This document shows, piece after piece, positions 6,767-15,108 of a DNA stretch of 58,627 bases (its first letter is position 1; the number at the start of each line of letters is the position of its first letter). Both the position numbers and the translations under genes were made by a program. Location: assembly GCA_009887135.1 (NCBI GenBank), contig QXYA01000112.1:1-58627 (forward strand). Direction: 5' to 3'. The notes below the pieces were generated by a model that was not told the origin of the DNA, did not search any database, and was given only the letters and a program-made list of their open reading frames with translations. This DNA comes from Candidatus Poseidoniales archaeon. Its GTDB lineage: Archaea; Thermoplasmatota; Poseidoniia; Poseidoniales; Poseidoniaceae.

Positions 6767-9700
6767 ATGGACGAAACCCAATCCCGTCGAAAATCTCTTT
6801 TCTTAGTCTCAATTTTATTGGCTTCAGTTCTATTTATTTCGCCCTCCACAGGCTCTGCAACACAAGTTACAACATTCGCTAACAATACCTCGAGCCTCTC
6901 TATTTCTTCAGATGGCAACAATACTTCGCTTTCTCTAGAAATCGATTTGGAGAGAAATGTCACGTATCAAGATGCATCATTCATTGTTGATAGCTCACAT
7001 GCCTCTGCAACACCAGGGGCTGTATACATCAACAACACCCAGGGGAATACAATTTGGAGTTACTCGGGACTTGGGTATGGGGATTTATCGCATCAAAACA
7101 GTTTCCAAACAGGAGACACATACGATTTGGTTCAACTTAACAACAGCAGTGGAATGCCCACTCCAATCCTACTCCCCAAGAATGCTTCATTGCAAACAAG
7201 TCAAATGAACGTCACGTACACGCCGAATATCGAAGCTCAATTTGTCCAAGTTGGATCTATTCAACAAATGGAAATGGGTGATTCAAATGGTGATTCGATG
7301 GCAGATGCCTTTGTAATGTCAACACAAAACTACTCAACTGGAGTAGGTACTGGTTTTGCAGTCGTAACAAGTAACGCCACCACGATGACGTATAGCCTCT
7401 CCAACTGGACGACGACGTGCCAAACATCACAAAGCCTCAGAGTAGCTGACATGAATAACGATTCCTTCGACGACGTGATTACGTTCGAACAATTCAATGA
7501 AACAATGTGCATCCACTACTATAATTCAACGACATCAACGTACGATCCTTACTTCAACGTAAACATCACAACCACACCTATTGATGTTCAATTAAGTGAT
7601 CTAAACGGAGACAATTTTTCTGACTTTATTTCTGTTCACGGCTATTTCGATAACGGGCTCGTTGCTGTTAATTCGTTCAATGCAACAACAAAAGGCTCGA
7701 AATTAGCGGATACGGCCGATATTCGTAAATGGAATTATGGGGATGGGAGAGCAGAAATGCGTAGCTTGCACGTTGGAGAATTCTTCGCGCCTAATCGCAA
7801 TCAGACAATTATTTTGGTGTCAGATGATGAGAATGATGCAACCGAATTGACTTATGATGCGGTAACAAAGACTCTCAATCCGAACATCAATAAATTCCGA
7901 AATCTTTCAGAGTTTTCTATACCAGGTGACGTTGATGGTGACGGTGATATTGACTTCATTACACCAAAAACGATGGGTTCTAACATTCTCTTGAATGATG
8001 GGCAGACGTGGACTCAGGTTCAAACAAATGATCAGATAAATACCGATAATGCTACAATTGCAGATCATGATAACGATGGAAATCCATCGTTCTTCTTACC
8101 TGATCCTGGATTTGGAGATAACAACCCAGCTACATTAGATGGCGATATCGGATTCAGATCAATCAGCGCCGCAGGAGTGGGCGTTCCGACACTAACTCCT
8201 CTCACGCCGTGGTCCCAACCGCGTGATATTCACTTCGCAGACGTTGATGCAGACGGGTTGATGGAACAATTTGTTCTTGCAGGAGAAACCTCTCAAGGGA
8301 TTTTCATTGGCGCCTGGCACAATCTGTCGATGGATGTTGATGTTGACAGCAATATCGATCTCTGGGCAGAGGGTTACTCAAGTAGCACAATTTCAAACAT
8401 CGGAGTTCTAACTCTCTCAGATACGAACGATATCATACGAGATTCACTTTCACCTCGCATCCCTGCCTACCCCGGTCTTTCAGACGGATATGGTGTTGAA
8501 ATGGTCAATAACATGATGTCCCTTTCGAGCAATTCAAATGGAACCGCTAATCTCACCGATTTGGATATCGCCTATGATATCACATTCCAAGTTACATCAA
8601 GCGCTGGAACAATTGGTTCACTGAGTAATTCCTTGAATCAGCAAATGCTTCCAGGCACAGGGGCGTTCACTGTGACGCTACCAGTTGAAACATCCAAAGA
8701 AGGTAGTTTCGATGTTACTTCATTCAGTGCAAATTACACCCTCGGCGCACCGAATCTGGCACTGCCTCCTACACCGGCCCTATCCATTCAATCGCTTACT
8801 GAAAATCATGTCACCATAGAATGGCAGCAGTTGTCAACCTACGGTTCTGATTTACAATCGTTCCAAATTTTCAAGATGTCCTCATCTACAGCATACGATT
8901 GGACAACACCTCACGATATTGTGACTGGTTCGAATAATTATACTGACACTCAAGTTGACATCGGTTCAACCTACGGATACGTTGTACGTTCAACTCACAC
9001 CTATGGAGTCATAAGCAACCTTTCTCAATCCCTGACAGTAACTATCCCATACCCTGCTGCACCGGAAAATGCAACAAATGTTCAACTCATGGATCTCGAC
9101 ATAAGTGTTGAGACCACTCCTCTGCGGGCTTCTTGGGATCTAAGTGCAGATTCATTCGTCGAAGAATATCTTGTTTATGTATCGAATATGAGTCTTGATT
9201 CATCGACAGAAACTTCCATTGAATTTACCTCAGAAAAGAATTTCAAATTGGGCGATAGAACCTATTCCCCTGTTGCAACACTTGCTAACTCAATTACATC
9301 GTATGACATCTCAGTCATGTCAGATTATACTGATTCAAGTGGAAGTGTATCTGGAAAAGCAATCGAAGACACATCGCAGTATTGGGTTGCTATTGCTGCT
9401 GTAGACATCTATGACAACGTATCTCTTCCTCTTCCGTTTGCTGGCCCTACCGTTTCGTTCAACAACACCTATCTTCAAAGCAACTTAGACATCACAGTAA
9501 CGACCGGAAATCCCGATCAATACCTCGTCTCTACCCAGCCTCTCAAGATTGAAATTAGTGCGACTGTTGAGGATGGAACTGGATTTTCACCTCTTGGAAA
9601 TGCACAAATTACGCTGGTCATAACAGCTGGAAACGAAGAATCCACCTTATCTGGAACAACCGATGTTTCAGGAATTTGGACGCCCGTGGATGTCACGAGC

Positions 9701-11059
9701 CTGCATGATATTGCTGCAGCAACTTTCCTGGATTTCAGCTCAACCTATGGTGAAAATCTTACCTTAGATGCTACAATGGCAGCTATTGAGCCCACCGATG
9801 TTCAACCAATCTTAGGTAACTCAGTACAATCGAACATGAGCACTGGAATTAGCGCTCTTCTTTCAGGCCCAACAGATATCGACAAGGATTCGAATGATGC
9901 GATAGATCTCAATATCACTCTAACGGCAAACGATGCTGATGACATTGAACAACAGGCTTCCTTGGAAGGAACATCAATTGCATGGACTGCATACAATGAA
10001 TCAGACGTCGCAATCAACAGCGGAATTGAAACAATATCCCTAGGGAAAATTCGTGTTGTTTCAGAATTTGAAAACACCACATATATTCAATTCGATGTCA
10101 TGACAAACGACCGAAATTGGTTTGGAACATTATCGCATACAACGTTACTAAATGGGTATGAAGATGACTCAACAGATAACGAAACAGACACGAATACAAC
10201 TGAGCCTGAATGGGAGCCAACCGTTCTTTTACCTGCAACGGTTAGTTGTGAAAGCTCAACAATTCTTACCAACAAGAAGATGGATAGCGATCCGATTGAA
10301 TGCCAAATAGTCAATCCAAATCCATTTGGTATTTCAGTAGAATTAACTGCTACAGATGTACCTGCATTGTTTAACAAACCGTCAACAGTCATGATTGTTG
10401 CGAATGGTTCTGCAACAATTTCATTTGAACCAACATACGATCAGATATGGAATGGGCAAAAGGATGAAGATGTAGTGAAAACACTCACCTTTTCAATCTA
10501 TACAACCTCTCCTGATTACACTTCACTTCAGCCTGAAATGACTTCTAGCACTGTAGAATGGACTGCATCACAGGATGTTCCAGAAGACACATCAAAGACA
10601 GATGGCGATAACAAAGAGTCGTCAAATACCCTGCTTTACGGGGGAATTGGCGTCGCAGTTCTCGCTCTAATATCTCTTGTAGTCGTTGGATACCGTCGAG
10701 CAAGCACAGGATTCGAGGATGACGAATTCTATGGAAGCGATGATGAATTCCCGATTGAAAAGAGCGAACCTGCTCCAGAGATTCCTGAAGGCCGTCCTTT
10801 GGACGAATTTGAGGACAAAACCATCAGCGCTGAACCCGAAATCATCGAACGTCCTGGCGATTCGTTAATCTCTGAACTGTCTGGTGTAGATTCAAATGAA
10901 TCCATTACGGAACCTGAGGAGCCACAGGTGGAAGAATCCGTTGAAGAAGATGACGGAATCTCAGTCGATGAATACGGAACTGAATGGTGGGAAGACGAGA
11001 ACGGAACGTGGTGGTACCGCGAAGAAGGCGCTGAAGATTGGTCTGAGTTCACAGAATGA
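6767..11059 (+). CDS. Large FG-GAP/VCBS-repeat surface protein with C-terminal membrane anchor
   Basis: This 1430-residue protein has an N-terminal signal peptide (SLFLVSILLASVLFISPSTG). At least six calcium-loop repeats resembling FG-GAP/VCBS units follow at about residues 170, 227, 277, 388, 435 and 492 (for example GDSNGDSMADAFV, ADMNNDSFDDVI, GDVDGDGDIDFI), consistent with an integrin-alpha-like beta-propeller. Residues about 660-1250 contain fibronectin type III-like strands and beta-rich regions. A single membrane helix lies near 1288-1308, then an acidic cytoplasmic tail ending in a Trp-rich motif (DEYGTEWWEDENGTWWYRE). Many NxS/T sites suggest glycosylation. ATG 6767 is preceded by AGGTGAT, a good ribosome binding site. 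Likely role: adhesion or substrate binding at the cell surface. Confidence 0.85.
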   Translation: MDETQSRRKSLFLVSILLASVLFISPSTGSATQVTTFANNTSSLSISSDGNNTSLSLEIDLERNVTYQDASFIVDSSHASATPGAVYINNTQGNTIWSYSGLGYGDLSHQNSFQTGDTYDLVQLNNSSGMPTPILLPKNASLQTSQMNVTYTPNIEAQFVQVGSIQQMEMGDSNGDSMADAFVMSTQNYSTGVGTGFAVVTSNATTMTYSLSNWTTTCQTSQSLRVADMNNDSFDDVITFEQFNETMCIHYYNSTTSTYDPYFNVNITTTPIDVQLSDLNGDNFSDFISVHGYFDNGLVAVNSFNATTKGSKLADTADIRKWNYGDGRAEMRSLHVGEFFAPNRNQTIILVSDDENDATELTYDAVTKTLNPNINKFRNLSEFSIPGDVDGDGDIDFITPKTMGSNILLNDGQTWTQVQTNDQINTDNATIADHDNDGNPSFFLPDPGFGDNNPATLDGDIGFRSISAAGVGVPTLTPLTPWSQPRDIHFADVDADGLMEQFVLAGETSQGIFIGAWHNLSMDVDVDSNIDLWAEGYSSSTISNIGVLTLSDTNDIIRDSLSPRIPAYPGLSDGYGVEMVNNMMSLSSNSNGTANLTDLDIAYDITFQVTSSAGTIGSLSNSLNQQMLPGTGAFTVTLPVETSKEGSFDVTSFSANYTLGAPNLALPPTPALSIQSLTENHVTIEWQQLSTYGSDLQSFQIFKMSSSTAYDWTTPHDIVTGSNNYTDTQVDIGSTYGYVVRSTHTYGVISNLSQSLTVTIPYPAAPENATNVQLMDLDISVETTPLRASWDLSADSFVEEYLVYVSNMSLDSSTETSIEFTSEKNFKLGDRTYSPVATLANSITSYDISVMSDYTDSSGSVSGKAIEDTSQYWVAIAAVDIYDNVSLPLPFAGPTVSFNNTYLQSNLDITVTTGNPDQYLVSTQPLKIEISATVEDGTGFSPLGNAQITLVITAGNEESTLSGTTDVSGIWTPVDVTSLHDIAAATFLDFSSTYGENLTLDATMAAIEPTDVQPILGNSVQSNMSTGISALLSGPTDIDKDSNDAIDLNITLTANDADDIEQQASLEGTSIAWTAYNESDVAINSGIETISLGKIRVVSEFENTTYIQFDVMTNDRNWFGTLSHTTLLNGYEDDSTDNETDTNTTEPEWEPTVLLPATVSCESSTILTNKKMDSDPIECQIVNPNPFGISVELTATDVPALFNKPSTVMIVANGSATISFEPTYDQIWNGQKDEDVVKTLTFSIYTTSPDYTSLQPEMTSSTVEWTASQDVPEDTSKTDGDNKESSNTLLYGGIGVAVLALISLVVVGYRRASTGFEDDEFYGSDDEFPIEKSEPAPEIPEGRPLDEFEDKTISAEPEIIERPGDSLISELSGVDSNESITEPEEPQVEESVEEDDGISVDEYGTEWWEDENGTWWYREEGAEDWSEFTE

Positions 11060-11110
11060 CAAGCGTGATATTTTTCTAACACGAGTCAACCAGAGAAATG
11101 AGGGGGAGCC

Positions 11111-11863
11111 ATGAGTCAGCAGTTTGGAACGTATGATCTCGTGCTTCGCTCTGGGGTTGATCCAACCACCGGAGGCGTTGCAGTGTGTGGTTTTACCACT
11201 GCTGGAATGGTTGGAGTTATTGCAACTTCCCACATTATTGAGTCCCTTGGATTGACCCAGCTAGGTACTGTAATGGATGAACGGTTCCCTGCAGTAGCTC
11301 TCATACAAAATGAAGTTCCCCGACACCCAGTTCGAGTCTATCAAGGAAATGGAATTGGTGTCTTCACTGCTGAAATTCAATTCGAGAAAGAGCAAGATAT
11401 TGCCTTTGGTTCAACTGTTTTAGAATGGTTTACTGCTGGGGGATTTGAACAACTTATCATAATCGATGGAATCCTTAAGCCTGAAAAGGAAGTACAAGGT
11501 GAAGGATTGTTCGCAGTAGGCGCATCTGAGAAGGCAAGAAAGCGATTGAAAGAGATGGATTTGAATACAATTCAACGAGGAATTGTCTCTGGAATTACTG
11601 GCTTTTTGTTAAGTGAAGGCGACCGACTCAATCTTGATATCACTGCCCTTCTCTCTGAAGCAAGCCCAATGTATCCCGATGTTCGCGCAGCAGCCGTGGC
11701 TATCGAAGCAATCACAGAAATGACAGGTGTTGAAATTCCACTTTCCAAGATGCTTGAAAATGCAAGAGAAATTGAGCATTCGGTTCAGGAAATTATTCAG
11801 AATTCAACACCGCTTCTGCCTTCTCCAGACGATGATGTTGAAAACGATCCTTCATTCGGTTGA
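11111..11863 (+). CDS. PAC2-family proteasome assembly chaperone-like protein
   Basis: This 250-residue protein shows the PAC2 pattern: an N-terminal strand and Gly-rich turn (VCGFTTAGMVGVIATSHII), the ALIQNEVPRHPVRVYQGNGIGVFTAEIQ block, LIIIDGILKP, and a later GIVSGITGFLLSEG segment, with a C-terminal helical part. Archaeal PAC2 proteins (PbaA/PbaB group) are related to eukaryotic 20S proteasome assembly chaperones; a direct role in proteasome assembly here is inferred. A GGGGGAG ribosome site precedes ATG 11111. Its 3' end overlaps the convergent trm1 by 12 bp. Confidence 0.82.
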   Translation: MSQQFGTYDLVLRSGVDPTTGGVAVCGFTTAGMVGVIATSHIIESLGLTQLGTVMDERFPAVALIQNEVPRHPVRVYQGNGIGVFTAEIQFEKEQDIAFGSTVLEWFTAGGFEQLIIIDGILKPEKEVQGEGLFAVGASEKARKRLKEMDLNTIQRGIVSGITGFLLSEGDRLNLDITALLSEASPMYPDVRAAAVAIEAITEMTGVEIPLSKMLENAREIEHSVQEIIQNSTPLLPSPDDDVENDPSFG

Positions 11864-13243
11864 ATCCATTTTACGAACCATCTCTAGTACCACTTCGTAA
11901 GGGGCTTTTGTAGCGATATAGGGCCTTAGGTCCGGAACTCGACCAGTTTGATACCCTTCCTCATTTAATGCTGCAATAAGGTCGACCATTGATGGCATTG
12001 ATGCAGCTTTTGCCCAGGGGGCAATCTGGTCATAGGGTAGCAGGAGGTGTTCGGACGAAAGCAACGATGAAGCCTCTGAGATATAGCGAACAGATCGCCG
12101 TAATTCTCGTTCAGCATAGACTTGGTCAAGATCACTCCACTCAAGCCCAATATCGCTTCCAGATTTCAAATCCCCCTCTGTTGGTAAACAGCAATTGACA
12201 GCATGGTCTTCCGTCATCCGGCTTGTGATATCCTCATTCCATAAAGGCCCAATCCACATAGGTCCACTCGACCGTTCAAACTGTTCAGGTGTTGGATGTT
12301 TTACGAAGGTGTAAGGGACATCGTTTTGTCGAACTCTCCATCCCATCTGCTGCCGATTTTCATCAGCCCCCAATTTGCTCTTTCGAACGAGAACTGAGAC
12401 ACGTACATGATGGCCATCGAAGAGAGCAAGAATAGGCTCAATAGAGCGGTCTAGTCGTGCAGCACTGGTTGCTACAGTCCCGAGCAAGACTCGCACAGCA
12501 TCATCATGTGCGTAATGATCGACGATTCCATTATGCCCGTATCTTCTCATCCCTGAAGTCGAAGATGATCCAGTTAATGCTGCAGTATCTGTTGCAGTCA
12601 CCTCCAAAACACCAACGCGTCCAAGCCCCTGTAAGGCAGTATCAAGGAATTGTACAGGCGAACCAAATGGGTCGAGATCAATCCATTGGAATGAGCCCTG
12701 TATCATTGCCATTCGTGCATCATAACGCTGGAAATGAATTCCATCTTCAGTGATGTGTTCAATCGGCATTTGTTCGTCTTCAAGTTCAGGAAAAGTTCCA
12801 TTCACCCTGTTCTTTCGAACAGAAGAAAGGGCCCAATCGAGCGCTTTAGAATCAAGATCATTTGCAGTAATGTGGAGGCGCTCTTGTAGTTTAGGAGCGA
12901 TTTCATTCCTCCATCTACGTACTCGAATTCCAGTTGCACACAAGGCGTCAAGAGCCCGTATTGGCCGCTTATCAGCGAGCCAACCATGTTCAAGAGCGTC
13001 TTGTAATAAGAGCACAGAACGTGTTCGAGCAGGCGCCATTGCAGGATTTACGAAACCAGTTCTCGACCTTGCCACCGGCCCTCTTGGCATATGAGAAGGA
13101 CGTTCTTGATCGGATTGAAGATGAACAACAGTCCGGCCTTCAAGCCAGAGATGTCCAGGCCAACCAGCAGGGTCATCTGCTCCGCTGAACGTATCGGCCA
13201 TGGTCGATGGAACCGATTCTTCTTCTTGACCGCACCGCATCAA
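11852..13243 (-). CDS. trm1: tRNA (guanine-26 N2/N2)-dimethyltransferase Trm1
   Basis: This 463-residue enzyme transfers two methyl groups from S-adenosylmethionine to G26 of tRNAs. An N-terminal FVNPAMAPARTRSVLLL leads into the SAM-binding region (ALDALCATGIRVRRW). The acidic ITANDLDSKAL loop and the catalytic DLDPFGSPVQFLD motif follow, then VTATDTAALTG, all Trm1 hallmarks. The first 60 residues are an extension rich in Asp, Trp and Pro. The start overlaps the purM stop by 4 bp, so it is the last gene of a leftward operon. The tRNA-Arg in this window carries G26, a plausible substrate. Confidence 0.93.
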   Translation of the reverse strand: MMRCGQEEESVPSTMADTFSGADDPAGWPGHLWLEGRTVVHLQSDQERPSHMPRGPVARSRTGFVNPAMAPARTRSVLLLQDALEHGWLADKRPIRALDALCATGIRVRRWRNEIAPKLQERLHITANDLDSKALDWALSSVRKNRVNGTFPELEDEQMPIEHITEDGIHFQRYDARMAMIQGSFQWIDLDPFGSPVQFLDTALQGLGRVGVLEVTATDTAALTGSSSTSGMRRYGHNGIVDHYAHDDAVRVLLGTVATSAARLDRSIEPILALFDGHHVRVSVLVRKSKLGADENRQQMGWRVRQNDVPYTFVKHPTPEQFERSSGPMWIGPLWNEDITSRMTEDHAVNCCLPTEGDLKSGSDIGLEWSDLDQVYAERELRRSVRYISEASSLLSSEHLLLPYDQIAPWAKAASMPSMVDLIAALNEEGYQTGRVPDLRPYIATKAPYEVVLEMVRKMDSTE

Positions 13244-14349
13244 TAGTGCTGAAACACAACGTGGGAATTCACGTGTGTAACCTTGTGCCCGTCATCGTGT
13301 ACATGGCCAATGATTTGAGCACCAGAGTTCTTTGCTGCTAAGAATTCGAGAATGGTTTCACTTGCACCTTTTGATACTGCAAGTACCATTCCCAATCCCA
13401 TGTTGAATGTGCGGTGCATTTCCAAATCTGTAACGTTCCCATTTTGTTGAAGCCATACAAATTCTGGAGGAATCGGCATAGGGCTATCGATATGCCATCC
13501 AAGTGAATCATGTAATCTGAGAAGATTGGATAACCCTCCTCCAGTGATATGCGCAATTCCGTGGACATCATGTACCGTTCCACTCTCTGCTTTGAGATGA
13601 TGAAGTAAGTTGACGACAGGATCGCAATAGATTCGGGTTGGTGTCAGCAGTACTTCTGCAAAAGTAGGATTTCCTTCAGTCCATCGAGCGATTTCTCTTC
13701 CATCAAAGCTTGAGTCAAATGGACAAGCATCCTCGTATCCAAGACCACTGTGCTTGATGATGTTTCGAACAAGAGAAAATCCGTTTGAATGAATTCCAGA
13801 TGATGGAAGTCCAATGAGGACATCTCCCACCTGAAGCGTCTCGCCAGTTATCGCATCATCTTTGGCTAGATAGCCAAGAGCGGTACCTGAGAGGTCAAGT
13901 TCTGTAACGATTCCAGGAAGAGATGCAGTTTCTCCTCCAGCCAATGTTACATTTGCTAATTCACAGGCTTTTGCGAGAGATGCTCCAACTGCTGCATGAA
14001 CTTCAGGGTCAGGTTTTGGGACTGCAATGTAATCAACAAAGGCAATTGGTTCAGCACCAACACAGAGTAAATCGTTGACATTCATTGCCATACAATCGAT
14101 GCCGACACTTTCCCATTGATTGACTGCTGTAGCGATTTGCAATTTGCTTCCGACTCCATCAGTAGCCATAGCAAGAAGATGGTCTCCAAATTCAATAAGT
14201 CCTCCAAAGCCACCAGGCAAATCGACTGGTGCCCCCGGTGTACCAGGCTTTCTAGTGGAACGTTGTAAAGAACCAATCAGTGAAGCGACAGCGGCCCCTT
14301 CAAGATCAATATCAACGCCGCTTGAAGCATAATCCATTGAGTCGCTCAT
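13240..14349 (-). CDS. purM: Phosphoribosylformylglycinamidine cyclo-ligase (AIR synthase)
   Basis: This enzyme closes the imidazole ring in purine synthesis, converting FGAM and ATP to AIR. From ATG 14349 (MSDSMDYASSGVDIDLEG) it is 369 residues, the usual PurM size. Visible landmarks are the N-terminal YASSGVDID strand, LAMATDGVGSKLQIA (nucleotide-binding signature), CMAMNVNDLLCVGAEPIAFVD, LAGGETASLPG, IGLPSSGIHSNGFSLVR, and AHITGGGLSNLL. The open frame extends 83 residues upstream into the hydrolase gene without similarity, so the shorter start is chosen. It lies between an alpha/beta hydrolase and trm1, with a 4 bp overlap to trm1. Confidence 0.95.
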   Translation of the reverse strand: MSDSMDYASSGVDIDLEGAAVASLIGSLQRSTRKPGTPGAPVDLPGGFGGLIEFGDHLLAMATDGVGSKLQIATAVNQWESVGIDCMAMNVNDLLCVGAEPIAFVDYIAVPKPDPEVHAAVGASLAKACELANVTLAGGETASLPGIVTELDLSGTALGYLAKDDAITGETLQVGDVLIGLPSSGIHSNGFSLVRNIIKHSGLGYEDACPFDSSFDGREIARWTEGNPTFAEVLLTPTRIYCDPVVNLLHHLKAESGTVHDVHGIAHITGGGLSNLLRLHDSLGWHIDSPMPIPPEFVWLQQNGNVTDLEMHRTFNMGLGMVLAVSKGASETILEFLAAKNSGAQIIGHVHDDGHKVTHVNSHVVFQHY

Positions 14350-14371
14350 ACCGTTGCCAGAGCAAGACGTT

Positions 14372-14884
14372 TCATGAATCAATCGTTTGTGAATACAAGG
14401 CATTAGCACCTTCGATAATCGAACTATGTGATTCAGAAAGGCGGTGCCCATCATCCACTTTGTGGAACTGTAGTATATCCTTCCCAGAACGTTCAGCGTA
14501 TTCAAGGCTGCAGGAAATAGGGACGATATCATCTCCAATACCGTGGACAATGACCGTTGGCATACCGTTTGGGGCGACAAGGATTGTCTCCGCATCAACA
14601 GGGTCCTCTTTTAGATGCAGAGCAGGGGCGCACAAAAGGAGTCCAGTAAATTGATGCGGCATTCTCATTGCAATAATCGCAGCAGTAAGGCCGCCATAGC
14701 TCGAGCCTGCCAAGATTGGCTTCTTGTTTGCGTGTTGTTCACATATCTTTTCCAGAAGTGCAACTCTTTCACTCAAAACCATTCCTTGAAAATCTGGGGC
14801 AAGAACTTCGAATCCTGATGCTCTCAAAGCCTGAATTTTACTTCCGTTAGGCGTACCCTCAAGTCCATGAGCAAATATAATCAT
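14372..14884 (-). CDS. Alpha/beta hydrolase, YqiA/UPF0227-like
   Basis: This compact 170-residue alpha/beta hydrolase begins directly with the first strand (MIIFAHGLEGTPNGSK, giving the HG oxyanion turn). It has the nucleophile elbow LAGSSYGGLTAA near residue 62, an acid in the IVHGIGDDIVP block, and the catalytic His in HKVDDGHRLSES. The length and HGLEGTP opening resemble small esterases of the YqiA type. The substrate is unknown. It is the first gene of the leftward hydrolase-purM-trm1 operon and starts just at the edge of the candidate replication origin. Confidence 0.82.
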   Translation of the reverse strand: MIIFAHGLEGTPNGSKIQALRASGFEVLAPDFQGMVLSERVALLEKICEQHANKKPILAGSSYGGLTAAIIAMRMPHQFTGLLLCAPALHLKEDPVDAETILVAPNGMPTVIVHGIGDDIVPISCSLEYAERSGKDILQFHKVDDGHRLSESHSSIIEGANALYSQTIDS

Positions 14885-14907
14885 GAATCATCTCATGGGT
14901 TCTGTTC

Positions 14908-15040
14908 TTATCAATTTATTGAGTAAATAATACGCTAATATGGTGTAAAAAATATTCTTTGGAGAAGTTCCACTGGCGTTAAATAAAGCGGCTAAAAAGC
15001 GGATGACATCTCTATTATTCTCCAGTGGAAACAGGGGGGT
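14908..15040. other. Candidate replication origin: ORB-like element plus AT-rich segment upstream of mcm
   Basis: Bases 15019-15039 read TCTCCAGTGGAAACAGGGGGG, which carries the archaeal ORB core TCCAGTGGAAAC followed by a G-string. A weaker inverted copy (core CCAGTGGAA on the minus strand) lies at 14968-14976 and lacks the G-string. The neighbouring stretch 14908-14960 is about 80 percent A+T, suitable as an unwinding element. The region separates leftward (hydrolase-purM-trm1) and rightward (mcm onward) transcription. No orc1/cdc6 gene is seen in the window, so origin function is inferred from the motif and context. Confidence 0.6.
14968..15030. repeat. Inverted repeat TTCCACTGG / CCAGTGGAA
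   Basis: Perfect 9-bp arms at 14968-14976 and 15022-15030 face each other across 45 bp. Short flanking matches (GGAGAA at 14961 and TTCTCC at 15018) also recur, partly within the arms. The arms are the cores of the ORB-like elements. The layout, two oppositely oriented binding sites, is common at archaeal origins. Confidence 0.75.
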
Positions 15041-15062
15041 GGATTTGATTGAGCGCGCTTTC

Positions 15063-15068
15063 TATAAA
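15063..15068 (+). promoter_or_regulatory. TATA box for mcm
   Basis: TATAAA lies about 44 bp upstream of ATG 15109, which would place transcription start near 15091 and leave a short leader. It also argues against the upstream TTG (15049) as the mcm start. Confidence 0.5.
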
Positions 15069-15108
15069 CTGTAGCCCATTATCTATAACTCCACGCAGTG
15101 TGAATACT

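Noticed and set aside
10729..11082. Long antisense frame opposite the acidic tail of the FG-GAP protein
   Set aside because: Its Ser-rich composition is the expected shadow of Glu/Asp-rich codons on the other strand.
14350..14598. N-terminal extension of PurM by 83 residues
   Set aside because: It overlaps the hydrolase gene out of frame, and the added sequence has no PurM similarity.
15049..15108. TTG start for mcm, adding 20 residues
   Set aside because: A TATAAA box lies between this TTG and ATG 15109, so the TTG would be upstream of transcription start.
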